The notes: generated by a model not told the origin, from the letters alone. Shown: positions 26,761 to 35,365, numbered from the stretch's first letter. The stretch: DNA of 64,000 nucleotides from Flavobacterium limnosediminis JC2902 (GCF_000498535.1 NZ_AVGG01000001.1:372001-436000); one strand, 5' to 3'. A program made the numbers and translations.

Positions 26761-28641
26761 TTAGTGTTGAATGATCAGTAACGGAATACGAATACTATGA
26801 CGGACAGCATCCACCGTTGTACCAAACAACAAGTCTTTGAACCAGTTGTGTCCGTGTGCGCCAAGGACTAAAATATCAAAATCGCCTTCGTTGACCATTT
26901 TGGCGATACTTCTTTTCGGGATTCCGAAATCAAGCAGGACATTTACCTTATATCCTTTTTCTTCCAATGCGGATTTGTATTTCTCTAAATAGCCAAGGTC
27001 GCTCGTGGTTTCGAAATCCTGAATTTCATCGCCATACACCATCGCCCCAGCCGATTCCACTACGTGAATGATTGTATACTGAGCTTCCTTCCCGCCCAAC
27101 TGCAACGCACTTTCGATACTTTTCTGATCGGTTTTGGAGAAATCCAAAGCGATGGCAATTTTCGAATACACGATTGGTTTTTCGGCCTCTTTCACAATAA
27201 TCTCTTTAATATGCGGAACCAATGTTGGCGTTGCCATACTCTTCTCGACGAAAGGTTTGACAATGATATAGATTAAAAGCAATGCCGCAGCTACGGCCAA
27301 CGGAACTACGAACACCCAGATATACACCGGATTTTCGGCCGTTTCAATCCATCCTTTGATCTCGTCGAAAACCAAACGGGCATTCAACGAAACGATTACC
27401 AGAGCAATTAACCACGAAGCAATTTTCGTATATTTCCCAATCGCGAAACCTCTCATTTTTTTGTCATCACTAACAAAATGGATCAGCGGAACGATGGCAA
27501 ACCCTAATTGCAGACTCAAAATTACCTGACTTAAAATTAGTAATTTTCCCGTTGCGGATTCTCCAAAATACATAATGGCCAAAAATGCCGGAACAATTGC
27601 AATTAAACGTGTAATGATTCGTCTCACCCACGGTTGTATCCTCAAATTCAGGTAACCTTCCATTACAATCTGCCCAGCCAGCGTTCCTGTAATCGTAGAA
27701 CTCTGTCCTGCCGCAATCAAAGCCACAGCGAATAACGTAGGCGCCCAATGGCTTCCCAAAAGCGGTTCCAAAAATTTATGTGCATCCTGAATTTCCGCCA
27801 CATCAAACAGTCCGTTTCTATAAAACGTGGATGCAGCCAATATTAAAATGGCGGCATTCACAAAAAAAGCAAGGTTTAAAGCGATTAGTGAATCAAAGAA
27901 ATTATAGCGGATGGCCTGTTTAACTCCTTTGGCCGTACGGTCGAATTTTCGGGTTTGTACCAAGGAAGAATGCAGGTACAAATTGTGCGGCATTACGGTG
28001 GCACCAATAATTCCGATGGCAATGTATAACGCCGTACTGTTTGGAATTGAAGGAATCATCCCTTTGGCAATTTCGGTAATTTCCGGTTTTGCCAAAAACA
28101 TTTCAACCAAAAACGAAACACCGATAATAGCCACCAACACGATAATGAAGGCTTCCATTTTTTTGATTCCTTTATTCAGCAGAAAAAGTAACAGGAATGT
28201 ATCCAACATGGTAATGCTAACTCCCCAAAGCAACGGAATATCAAAAAGCAACTGCAATCCGATGGCCATTCCCAATACTTCGGCCAAATCACAGGCGGCT
28301 ATGGCAATTTCGGCTAAAAAATACAATACGAAATTCACCGGTCGGGAATACGTATCCCTAGAAGCCTGCGCCAAATCTCGCTGACGGACAATTCCCAATC
28401 GCGCGCTTAAACTCTGCAGCAATAACGCCATGATATTCGACATCAGTAAAACCCAAATCAGGGTGTATCCGAACTGACTTCCTCCTGCAATGTCCGTTGC
28501 CCAGTTTCCGGGATCCATATATCCTACACTCACCATATAGGCCGGCCCGAAAAATGCCAGTATTTTTTTCCAGATAGAGGTGTTATGAACTACCGCCACC
28601 GACTCGTGTACTTCTTCTAACGATTTAGATTTTGTTGCCAT
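26761..28641 (-). CDS. mntH: Nramp Mn(II)/Fe(II) transporter fused to universal stress domain
   Basis: A 626-residue fusion. Residues 1-470 are an Nramp proton-coupled divalent metal transporter with 11-12 helices, showing the metal-binding MDPGNW (about 42-47) and MPHNLYLHS (about 217). Residues about 490-626 are a cytoplasmic UspA domain that starts KIAIALDFSKTDQKS and carries the ATP-binding loop GAHGHNWFKDLLFGTTVD (G-2x-G-9x-G-T), so nucleotide binding is likely. Plain bacterial MntH is about 410-450 residues. The DtxR/MntR-type regulator gene is five bases upstream on the same strand. Manganese is the likely main substrate. Confidence 0.93.
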   Translation of the reverse strand: MATKSKSLEEVHESVAVVHNTSIWKKILAFFGPAYMVSVGYMDPGNWATDIAGGSQFGYTLIWVLLMSNIMALLLQSLSARLGIVRQRDLAQASRDTYSRPVNFVLYFLAEIAIAACDLAEVLGMAIGLQLLFDIPLLWGVSITMLDTFLLLFLLNKGIKKMEAFIIVLVAIIGVSFLVEMFLAKPEITEIAKGMIPSIPNSTALYIAIGIIGATVMPHNLYLHSSLVQTRKFDRTAKGVKQAIRYNFFDSLIALNLAFFVNAAILILAASTFYRNGLFDVAEIQDAHKFLEPLLGSHWAPTLFAVALIAAGQSSTITGTLAGQIVMEGYLNLRIQPWVRRIITRLIAIVPAFLAIMYFGESATGKLLILSQVILSLQLGFAIVPLIHFVSDDKKMRGFAIGKYTKIASWLIALVIVSLNARLVFDEIKGWIETAENPVYIWVFVVPLAVAAALLLIYIIVKPFVEKSMATPTLVPHIKEIIVKEAEKPIVYSKIAIALDFSKTDQKSIESALQLGGKEAQYTIIHVVESAGAMVYGDEIQDFETTSDLGYLEKYKSALEEKGYKVNVLLDFGIPKRSIAKMVNEGDFDILVLGAHGHNWFKDLLFGTTVDAVRHSIRIPLLIIQH

Positions 28642-28646
28642 TTGTT

Positions 28647-29303
28647 TTATAAAACGATTTTTGCAAAAAGATTACTTGCAATTTTATTCGAAATGATCAT
28701 TTGCTTCTTTTCTACTTCAATGGTTAACGACATATCGAAACTTTCTTTTGCAATTATTTTAATTTTAGATCCTAAGGCAATCTGTTGTTTGTCCAGGTAT
28801 TGTAAAAAACTCGAGGACGAATCTTTTACGCCCACGCAAATTCCGGTCTGACCGATTTCAAATTCCGATAACAACTGTTTTTCCACTTTAACAATGTTTC
28901 CGTTTTTGTCCGGAATCGGGTCGCCGTGCGGATCTTCCGTTGGAAAACCTAAAAAAGCATCCAGTTTGTTAATTAGCTTTTCCGATTTGATATGTTCCAG
29001 TTCTTCGGCCACATCATGCACCTCATCCCAGGAAAAATCCAGCTTTTCCACCAGAAAAACTTCCCACAAACGGTGTTTTCTGACAATCATTTTTGCCGCC
29101 AAAAGTCCGTGTTCTGTTAATGAAACACCTTGGTATTTCTGATAAATCACCAACTCCTTCTCGGCCAGCTTTTTAATCATATCGGTAACCGATGAGGCTT
29201 TACTTTCTACCATCGCCGCAATGGCATTCGTATTCACGCCCTGTTTTTGGGATAACGAAAGATGGTAAATCGCTTTCAGGTAATTTTCTTCAGAATAGGT
29301 CAT
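28647..29303 (-). CDS. mntR: DtxR/MntR family metal-dependent transcriptional regulator
   Basis: A 218-residue regulator. The N-terminal winged helix (MTYSEENYLKAIYHLS, then TNAIAAMVESKASSVTDMIKKL) is followed by a dimerisation domain with metal ligands in HRLWEVFLVEKL and VAEELEHIKSEKL. The C-terminal part (about 145-218) is the FeoA/SH3-like domain (IGQTGICVGVKD). This full-length architecture is closer to DtxR/IdeR than to short MntR, so iron or manganese may be the effector. It is co-transcribed with mntH and faces a divergent TonB receptor gene over a 100-base gap containing a candidate operator. Confidence 0.9.
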   Translation of the reverse strand: MTYSEENYLKAIYHLSLSQKQGVNTNAIAAMVESKASSVTDMIKKLAEKELVIYQKYQGVSLTEHGLLAAKMIVRKHRLWEVFLVEKLDFSWDEVHDVAEELEHIKSEKLINKLDAFLGFPTEDPHGDPIPDKNGNIVKVEKQLLSEFEIGQTGICVGVKDSSSSFLQYLDKQQIALGSKIKIIAKESFDMSLTIEVEKKQMIISNKIASNLFAKIVL

Positions 29304-29322
29304 TGCATTTTTTTTTCGATTT

Positions 29323-29330
29323 CAAAAGTA
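29323..29330 (-). promoter_or_regulatory. -7 element of the mntR-mntH transcript
   Basis: On the minus strand TACTTTTG matches TAnnTTTG, 20 bases upstream of the mntR ATG (29303). CAA at 29346-29348 gives a TTG 15 bases upstream. Confidence 0.45.
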
Positions 29331-29338
29331 CAAATTTT

Positions 29339-29372
29339 TTTGATTCAAAATAAATTTTTAGATTTGCCTAAA
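29339..29372 (+). promoter_or_regulatory. candidate DtxR/MntR operator overlapping the TonB receptor promoter
   Basis: TTTAGATTTGCCTAAA at 29357-29372 is an inverted repeat (TTTAG-N6-CTAAA) resembling DtxR-family boxes. The plus-strand -7 element TAGATTTG (29359-29366) lies entirely inside it, with TTTG at 29339-29342 as possible -33 element (16-base spacing). A repressor bound here would block RNA polymerase at the receptor gene and could also affect mntR. Confidence 0.55.
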
Positions 29373-29403
29373 TTTTAATTACGTAAATAACTAAATTTAA
29401 ATT

Positions 29404-31659
29404 GTGAAAAATCTAATTCATATAACATGTCTTTTATTCACTTTGGTAACTTTCGGACAGACAACCCTTAAAGGAAAAGTCACCTCATTGGGAATGCCGT
29501 TGGAGCACGCCAATGTTGCTTTGAGCAAAACCAATTTAAGGGTTCCCACCGACAGTTTGGGAAATTACCGCATCAATAGCATCCCGAAAGGCAATTATGA
29601 AATTGTGGTTTCCCATTCCGGTTTCCGGTCGGTTCGCGAAAAGGTAATCGTTACGGACACCACAGAAATTATTCTCGATTTCGACCTGAAAGAAAACAAT
29701 TCACTGGACGAAGTGGTGGTTACCGGAACCCTGAAAGCCGTCAACCGTCTGGAAAGCCCGGTACCCGTAGAAGTATACAAACCCACGTTCTTCAAAAAGA
29801 ATCCGACACCTACTATATTCGAAGCATTGCAAAACGTGAACGGTGTTCGTCCGCAATTGAACTGTAATGTCTGCAACACCGGTGACATTCACATCAACGG
29901 ACTGGAAGGCCCTTACACCTTGGTACTTATTGACGGTATGCCGATAGTGAGCGGATTATCTACTGTATACGGACTTTCCGGAATTCCGAATTCGCTTCTG
30001 GAACGCGTTGAAATCGTAAAAGGCCCAGCCTCCTCGCTCTACGGAAGTGAAGCCGTGGGCGGATTGATCAACATCATCACCAAAAACCCAAAAAGTTCCC
30101 CTTCCTTTTTCGCCGACACTTTTGTATCAGGCTGGGGCGAAGTGAATGCCGATTTGGGATTCAAAGCCAATGCCGGAAAAACCGCATCAGTGCTAACCGG
30201 GATAAATTACTTCAACTACAGCAATCCCATCGACAACAATAACGATAATTTTACCGATGTAACCCTACAGGACCGTATTTCCATTTTCCAGAAGTGGAAT
30301 TTCAACCGAAAAAGCAACAAACTTTTCTCAATGGCAGGACGCTATTTTTACGAAGACCGTTGGGGCGGTGAAATGCAGTGGGAAAAGAAATACAGAGGCG
30401 GTGACGAAGTTTATGGCGAAAGCATCTACACCAAACGTTGGGAATTATTAGGCGCTTATGAGCTGCCGGTTTCCGAAAAAATGCTGTTTTCCTTTTCGTA
30501 TACCGATCACGATCAGAATTCGGTTTACGGTAAAATACCCTTTTTGGCACAACAGAAAATCGGCTTCAGCCAGCTTACCTGGGATAAAAAAATAAACCGT
30601 CATGATTTCCTTTTCGGAACCGCGGTCCGCTATCAGTTTTATAACGACAATACCACAGTGGCTGCCCAAACTGATGATGAGACTTGGATTCCCAGCCTTT
30701 TTGTTCAGGACGAAATCCGTCTGGCGGAAAAACACACTACGTTGTTAGGCATCCGTTACGATTACAACAACGATCACGGCAGCATTGTCACTCCGCGTCT
30801 GGCCTACAAATGGGCACCCGATGACAGTTCCATACTGCGTTTCAATGCAGGAACCGGTTTCCGTGTTGTTAATCTGTTTACCGAAGAACACGCCGCGCTG
30901 ACAGGTTCCCGTAAAGTTATCATTCTGGAGGATCTTAAGCCCGAGCGTTCCTACAACATGAACATCAACTACCTAAAGAAATTCTATTCTAAGGATGGCG
31001 ATTACCTGGCGCTGGAAACCTCCGCATGGTACACACATTTTACCAACTCTATCATTCCGGATTACGACACCAACCCGGATCAGATTATTTATAAAAACCT
31101 TGACGGATATGCCGTTACCAAAGGAATCAGTGTAAATCTCGATGCCGTTTTCCGAAACGGACTGAAACTGATTGTAGGTGCCACGTTAATGGATGTTGCC
31201 AAAACGGAAAACGATGTGAAAACCCGACAAATGCTCACGGAAAAATTCTCAGGAACCTGGGCTGTTTCCTACCGTTTGAAAAAATGGTTCCTTGACATCG
31301 ATTACACGGGGAACCTTTACGGTCCGATGCGTTTGCCGCTATTGGGCGATCTGGACCCGCGTCAGGAATATTCGCCAACATGGAGCATTCAGAATATCCA
31401 GTTCACTTTCAATAAGTTAAAAAACTTTGAATTGTATGGCGGAATCAAAAATTTACTCAATTGGACCCCGAATAAAGGCAATCCGTTTATCATTGCCCGG
31501 GCAAATGATCCGTTTGACGAGAATGTGCAATATAATCCGGACGGCAGCGTTATGGTTACACCGGACAATCCATATGCGTTAACATTCGATCCCGGTTATG
31601 TGTATGGTCCGAATCAGGGCATCAGAGGTTTTTTTGGAATCCGGTATACTCTGAAATAA
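29404..31659 (+). CDS. TonB-dependent receptor, probable metal or metallophore importer
   Basis: A 751-residue outer-membrane receptor. Signal peptide ends VTFGQ; a carboxypeptidase-D regulatory-like domain (about 20-105) is typical for Bacteroidota receptors; the plug (about 110-225) contains VLIDGMPIV and VEIVKGPASSLYGSEAVGG; the rest is a 22-strand beta-barrel ending in an aromatic-rich strand (GFFGIRYTLK). The plug carries CNVC (C154/C157). The start codon is GTG. It is divergent from mntR-mntH and its promoter lies within a DtxR-like palindrome, so Mn or Fe import is inferred; the substrate is not proven. Confidence 0.9.
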   Translation: MKNLIHITCLLFTLVTFGQTTLKGKVTSLGMPLEHANVALSKTNLRVPTDSLGNYRINSIPKGNYEIVVSHSGFRSVREKVIVTDTTEIILDFDLKENNSLDEVVVTGTLKAVNRLESPVPVEVYKPTFFKKNPTPTIFEALQNVNGVRPQLNCNVCNTGDIHINGLEGPYTLVLIDGMPIVSGLSTVYGLSGIPNSLLERVEIVKGPASSLYGSEAVGGLINIITKNPKSSPSFFADTFVSGWGEVNADLGFKANAGKTASVLTGINYFNYSNPIDNNNDNFTDVTLQDRISIFQKWNFNRKSNKLFSMAGRYFYEDRWGGEMQWEKKYRGGDEVYGESIYTKRWELLGAYELPVSEKMLFSFSYTDHDQNSVYGKIPFLAQQKIGFSQLTWDKKINRHDFLFGTAVRYQFYNDNTTVAAQTDDETWIPSLFVQDEIRLAEKHTTLLGIRYDYNNDHGSIVTPRLAYKWAPDDSSILRFNAGTGFRVVNLFTEEHAALTGSRKVIILEDLKPERSYNMNINYLKKFYSKDGDYLALETSAWYTHFTNSIIPDYDTNPDQIIYKNLDGYAVTKGISVNLDAVFRNGLKLIVGATLMDVAKTENDVKTRQMLTEKFSGTWAVSYRLKKWFLDIDYTGNLYGPMRLPLLGDLDPRQEYSPTWSIQNIQFTFNKLKNFELYGGIKNLLNWTPNKGNPFIIARANDPFDENVQYNPDGSVMVTPDNPYALTFDPGYVYGPNQGIRGFFGIRYTLK

Positions 31660-31703
31660 ACCACATAGACTGAAAATCTGCCACAGTCAGAATGTTTATT
31701 TTT

Positions 31704-31761
31704 GCCACAGATTTCAAGAATTAACGCGGATTACTCTGTGTAAATTTGTGTAATCTGTGGC
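31704..31761. repeat. CACAGATT-type imperfect palindromic intergenic repeat, copy 1
   Basis: Ends in the perfect inverted repeat GCCACAGATT / AATCTGTGGC; the interior holds related words (TTAACGCGGATTA, GTGTAAATTTGTG). A related 60-base element lies at 44944-45003. Elements of this form occur between genes in Flavobacterium-like genomes. Origin unknown; it may be a non-autonomous mobile element or a structured RNA end. Confidence 0.7.
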
Positions 31762-31826
31762 TTAAAATTTTAAAAACAAAAAAAGTACTGAAATACGCAA
31801 ATTTAAGCATATTTCAGTTCCATAAA

Positions 31827-32297
31827 ATGAAGATAAAACTTGCAATACTATTTGTTCTCTTTTGTGCCTTCTCCGGATTCGCGCAACTGAAAACCTATAC
31901 CTTTTCGGAAGCGGAAAAATTGGAGCAACAAAACCCAAAACCGATTTTCGTATTCGTGCATACCTCGTGGTGCAAGTATTGTAAGATGATGGAAAATTCG
32001 ACGTTTAAAAATCAGGAGGTCATTCAATTGCTAAATGAGAATTTCTACTTTGTTTCGCTGGATGCGGAAAGTAAAGCGCCCATCGTTTTCAAAAACCAGA
32101 CGTTTATCTTTAAGCCGAAAGGAAAAAACACAGGCATACACGAACTCGCCGAAGCATTGGCTACCGTAGACGGCGGAATCACTTACCCGACGTTTTCAAT
32201 CCTTGATAAAAACAATACGATACTGTTGCAGATCAGTGAATTTACCGATCCTAAAACCATGATAAGTTTGCTGAAAGAAGCAGCTGATTTTCATTAA
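31827..32297 (+). CDS. secreted thioredoxin-like protein
   Basis: A 156-residue protein with a signal peptide ending GFAQ and a thioredoxin fold. The redox motif is CKYC (C49/C52) in HTSWCKYCKMMENSTF, the style of the DUF255/thioredoxin_7 group, and the cis-Pro loop is in GGITYPTFSILD. It probably reduces or forms disulphides in the periplasm. ATG 31827 is preferred because the earlier in-frame part lies in the intergenic repeat. Downstream of the TonB receptor on the same strand but separated by a 58-base repeat element. Confidence 0.88.
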   Translation: MKIKLAILFVLFCAFSGFAQLKTYTFSEAEKLEQQNPKPIFVFVHTSWCKYCKMMENSTFKNQEVIQLLNENFYFVSLDAESKAPIVFKNQTFIFKPKGKNTGIHELAEALATVDGGITYPTFSILDKNNTILLQISEFTDPKTMISLLKEAADFH

Positions 32298-32330
32298 CAA
32301 CATTCTAACACAAAATACAATTTTACTTTG

Positions 32331-32338
32331 TAACTTTG
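32331..32338 (+). promoter_or_regulatory. -7 element upstream of bacilliredoxin gene
   Basis: TAACTTTG matches TAnnTTTG, 27 bases before the ATG at 32366. Confidence 0.5.
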
Positions 32339-32365
32339 CAGCACATTAACTTAGAAATTTAAATT

Positions 32366-32776
32366 ATGTATCCAGAAGAAATGGTAAAACCAATGCGAGC
32401 TGAATTATCAGAAGCAGGTTTTCAGGATTTATATAGCGCTGAAGCAGTAGAACAAGCTTTAGCAAAAGAAGGAACCACCTTGGTAGTGGTAAATTCCGTT
32501 TGCGGTTGTGCGGCAAGAAATGCACGTCCGGGCGCAAAAATGAGTTTAGACAACAGCAAAAAACCAGACAATTTAATTACGGTTTTTGCAGGAGTAGACA
32601 AAGAAGCGGTTGATGCAGCGCGTCAGCACATGTTCCCTTTCCCTCCGTCATCACCAAGTATGGCACTATTCAAAAACGGGGAGTTGGTTCACATGTTAGA
32701 GCGTCATCATATTGAAGGCCGACCGGCAGAATTAATCGCGGAAAACCTTAAGGACGCATTCAACGAATACTGCTAG
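32366..32776 (+). CDS. BrxA/BrxB family bacilliredoxin
   Basis: A 136-residue thioredoxin-fold protein of the YphP/YqiW (BrxA/BrxB) family. The active site is [15 protein letters not shown], with the unusual CxC (C46/C48). In Bacillus these proteins remove bacillithiol from protein thiols. The family's C-terminal features [15 protein letters not shown] and the paired His of ERHHIEGR are present. It is monocistronic, with its own -7 box and terminator. Together with the YfiT-like gene it suggests a bacillithiol-type redox system; thiol biosynthesis genes are not in this window. Confidence 0.93.
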   Translation: MYPEEMVKPMRAELSEAGFQDLYSAEAVEQALAKEGTTLVVVNSVCGCAARNARPGAKMSLDNSKKPDNLITVFAGVDKEAVDAARQHMFPFPPSSPSMALFKNGELVHMLERHHIEGRPAELIAENLKDAFNEYC

Positions 32777-32796
32777 TATATAAAAAGTCACAATTG

Positions 32797-32822
32797 AAAC
32801 CGCGTTTGTACGTGGTTTTTTT
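32797..32822 (+). terminator. intrinsic terminator after bacilliredoxin gene
   Basis: AAACCGCG / CGTGGTTT stem (one G-T pair) with a loop of six bases, followed by a T-run. Confidence 0.8.
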
Positions 32823-32834
32823 TATTTAAAGCCT

Positions 32835-32842
32835 TATCTTTG
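32835..32842 (+). promoter_or_regulatory. -7 element upstream of plsC-like gene
   Basis: TATCTTTG matches TAnnTTTG, 18 bases before the ATG at 32861. Confidence 0.5.
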
Positions 32843-32860
32843 TAGCAAATACCACGATTA

Positions 32861-33595
32861 ATGCAAAAAATAATTTCATACCCAATCTCCATTGTATTCT
32901 ATTTGGCTTTTGCGTTATGTCTACTGCTGTTTCATCCGATACAATGGGTTTGTTTTAACGTTTTCGGGTATCAGGCACACAAAAAAAGTGTCGATTATCT
33001 GAATTTTCTACTTGGAAAGTGTACCAATATTTTGGGTGCAACCTACCATTTTGAAAACATAAACAAGATTCCGAAAGGAGTGCCGATTATATTTGTAGCC
33101 AACCATCAGAGTTTGTATGATATCGTGGGAATGATTTGGTATTTGCGACGTTTTCATCCGAAATTTGTCAGCAAAAAAGAACTCGGCAAAGGAATACCAA
33201 GTGTGTCGTACAATTTACGTCACGGAGGTTCTATCCTAATCGACAGAAAAGATGCAAAACAAGCCTTACCGCTGATTAAAGGTTTAGGCGAGTATATTGA
33301 AAAAAACAACCGTTCTGCTGTAATTTTCCCGGAAGGGACACGAAGCAGAAACGGCGTTCCGAAACGTTTTTCGGAAAACGGACTGAAAATACTGTGCAAA
33401 TATGCGCCATCCGCGTATGTTGTACCTATATCTATAAACAATTCCTGGAAAATGATCCGCTACGGACAATTTCCCATGGGATTGGGCAACCGATTACAAT
33501 TCACCATTCATGAACCCATGGCCGTTAAAGACTATTCTTTTGCAGAATTGATGGAAAAAACGGAAAAGGCCGTGGTGGAAGGAATACAATTTTAA
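32861..33595 (+). CDS. plsC: 1-acyl-sn-glycerol-3-phosphate acyltransferase
   Basis: A 244-residue inner-membrane acyltransferase that makes phosphatidic acid. An N-terminal hydrophobic segment (about 6-27) anchors it. Motif I is NHQSLYD (NHxxxxD, about residue 80) and motif III is PEGTRSRNG (about 157); the basic pocket FHPKFVSKKELGK lies between. A fatty-acid desaturase gene follows after four bases, so the pair is likely co-expressed for membrane lipid synthesis. Confidence 0.93.
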   Translation: MQKIISYPISIVFYLAFALCLLLFHPIQWVCFNVFGYQAHKKSVDYLNFLLGKCTNILGATYHFENINKIPKGVPIIFVANHQSLYDIVGMIWYLRRFHPKFVSKKELGKGIPSVSYNLRHGGSILIDRKDAKQALPLIKGLGEYIEKNNRSAVIFPEGTRSRNGVPKRFSENGLKILCKYAPSAYVVPISINNSWKMIRYGQFPMGLGNRLQFTIHEPMAVKDYSFAELMEKTEKAVVEGIQF

Positions 33596-33599
33596 AGTT

Positions 33600-34598
33600 A
33601 TGTCAATACAAAATGTACGTCTGGAAGTAATGCAATTTCTGGAGAAAAACATAGACAGTTTCGTAGAAAACTATCTGATTCCGGTTGAAAAAATATGGCA
33701 ACCAAGCGATTTGTTACCTAACTCCGAAAAAGATACTTTTTTGGATGAAGTGACCGAATTACGTGAAATCGCCAAGGATTTACCGTATGATTTCTGGGTA
33801 GTTCTTGTTGGAGACACCATCACGGAAGAAGCCCTGCCTACTTATGAATCCTGGCTAATGGATGTGGATGGTGTAGACCAGAAAACATCAACCGGCGATA
33901 ACGGCTGGGCAAAATGGTTACGCCAATGGACCGGTGAGGAAAACCGTCATGGTGATTTACTGAACAAATACCTATACCTGTCAGGTCGCGTAAACATGCG
34001 CGAAGTGGAAATGACCACGCAACACTTAATCAACGACGGTTTCGATCCGGGAACCGACAGAGATCCGTATAAAAACTTCGTATTTACCAGTTTTCAGGAA
34101 TTAGCCACTTACATTTCCCACAACCGTGTGGCACAATTGGCTAAAAAATACGGCGACAACAAACTATCGAAAATCTGTAAAATTATTGCCGGAGACGAAA
34201 TGCGTCACCATTTGGCTTACAGCGAATTCGTGGATCGTATTTTCAAGGTGGATCCAAGCGAAATGATGTTGGCTTTCCAATACATGATGAAACAGAAAAT
34301 TACAATGCCGGCGCATTTGATCCGTGAATCCGGTGACAGTATCGGAACAGCGTTTGAAAAATTCTCGGAATCGGCACAACGTATCGGGGTTTATACCGCA
34401 ATGGATTATGTAGATATTCTTGAAAAATTAAACGTTAAATGGGAAATCGATAAAATCACCGGACTGACAGATGAAGCCGAAAAAGCTCGCGATTACTTAT
34501 TGAAATTACCGGCAAGAATGACCCGAATCGCAGAGCGAATGGTAGTTCCGACCGAAGAAAAATTATTCAAGTGGGTTCAGCCTGCACTGATAAAATAA
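33600..34598 (+). CDS. acyl-ACP desaturase (ferritin-like di-iron)
   Basis: A 332-residue soluble di-iron desaturase of the stearoyl-ACP 9-desaturase family. The two iron-binding helices carry EENRHG (about 112-117) and DEMRHH (about 199-204), matching E/D-ExxH. It introduces a cis double bond in acyl-ACP using O2 and ferredoxin. Neighbouring plsC suggests the product goes directly into phospholipids. The following hairpin at 34641-34670 ends the transcript. Confidence 0.92.
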   Translation: MSIQNVRLEVMQFLEKNIDSFVENYLIPVEKIWQPSDLLPNSEKDTFLDEVTELREIAKDLPYDFWVVLVGDTITEEALPTYESWLMDVDGVDQKTSTGDNGWAKWLRQWTGEENRHGDLLNKYLYLSGRVNMREVEMTTQHLINDGFDPGTDRDPYKNFVFTSFQELATYISHNRVAQLAKKYGDNKLSKICKIIAGDEMRHHLAYSEFVDRIFKVDPSEMMLAFQYMMKQKITMPAHLIRESGDSIGTAFEKFSESAQRIGVYTAMDYVDILEKLNVKWEIDKITGLTDEAEKARDYLLKLPARMTRIAERMVVPTEEKLFKWVQPALIK

Positions 34599-34610
34599 TT
34601 TTCTTTTATA

Positions 34611-34640
34611 AACAAAGAATCAAGAGACAAGAACCAAGAC
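34611..34640. repeat. AAGAATCAAGA-type word repeat after desaturase gene
   Basis: Short degenerate tandem words (AACAAAGAATCAAGAGACAA, then GAACCAAGAC) between the desaturase stop and the terminator. Non-coding. See the finding on post-stop spacer words. Confidence 0.5.
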
Positions 34641-34670
34641 AAATCCTTTCCTTACCGAAGGGATTTTTTT
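34641..34670 (+). terminator. intrinsic terminator after plsC-desaturase operon
   Basis: Ten-base stem AAATCCTTTC / GAAGGGATTT with one wobble pair, loop CTTACC, followed by a T-run. Confidence 0.8.
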
Positions 34671-34684
34671 TAATCCGAACAGCA

Positions 34685-35329
34685 ATGACAGTAATTGACA
34701 ATACCATACGATTCGTAAAACAACAACTTGAAAATGCCGAAGGCGGTCACGACTGGTTCCACATCGAACGCGTCTATAAAAATGCGCTTTTAATCGCCCA
34801 GGACGAAACCTGTGATTTGACCGTTGTGAAATTAGGCGCCTTACTGCACGATATCGCCGACAGTAAATTTCATGACGGCGACGAAAATGTGGGTCCGAAA
34901 ACAGCCCGCGATTTTCTGGAAAGTCAGGATGTTTCGGAAGAAACCATTCAACACGTGATTGCCATCATCGAAAACATTTCGTTTAAGGGCGGGAATTTCG
35001 AAAAGGAGTTCCACTCCAAAGAACTGGAGATAGTTCAAGATGCTGACCGCCTAGATGCTTTAGGTGCGATTGGCATTGCCAGAACATTCAATTATGGCGG
35101 ATTCAAAAACCGACCGTTGTACAACCCGAACATCCAGCCAAACCTCAACATGAGCAAGGAGGAATACAAGAACAACAACGCCCCAACATTAAACCATTTC
35201 TACGAAAAGCTGTTGCTTTTAAAAGACAAGATGAACACCGAAACCGGAAAGAAAATCGCTTTGGAACGCCACCGCTACATGGAAAATTTCCTATCGCAGT
35301 TTTATGCGGAATGGGAGGGGGATAAATAG
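34685..35329 (+). CDS. HD domain metal-dependent phosphohydrolase
   Basis: A 214-residue HD-superfamily hydrolase. The metal site is seen as H in GGHDWFHIERV, HD in ALLHDIADSKF and a later D in VQDADRLDALGAIGIART, giving H...HD...D. Relatives include YedJ/YpgQ-type nucleotide or pyrophosphate hydrolases; the natural substrate is not known. ATG 34685 follows a terminator at 34641-34670, which rules out the longer open frame that begins inside the desaturase gene. A 13-base tandem duplication starts on the last base of its stop codon. Confidence 0.88.
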   Translation: MTVIDNTIRFVKQQLENAEGGHDWFHIERVYKNALLIAQDETCDLTVVKLGALLHDIADSKFHDGDENVGPKTARDFLESQDVSEETIQHVIAIIENISFKGGNFEKEFHSKELEIVQDADRLDALGAIGIARTFNYGGFKNRPLYNPNIQPNLNMSKEEYKNNNAPTLNHFYEKLLLLKDKMNTETGKKIALERHRYMENFLSQFYAEWEGDK

Positions 35330-35354
35330 CAGTCACAGTTGGCAGTCGCAGTTG
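35329..35354. repeat. 13-base tandem GCAGTCRCAGTTG after HD gene
   Basis: Two abutting copies, GCAGTCACAGTTG (35329-35341) and GCAGTCGCAGTTG (35342-35354), that begin at the stop codon. Copies of the core GGCAGTCGCAGT also follow gdhA (36811-36834, opposite strand) and hemE (50057-50081). Confidence 0.75.
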
Positions 35355-35365
35355 ACGGAAAATAG

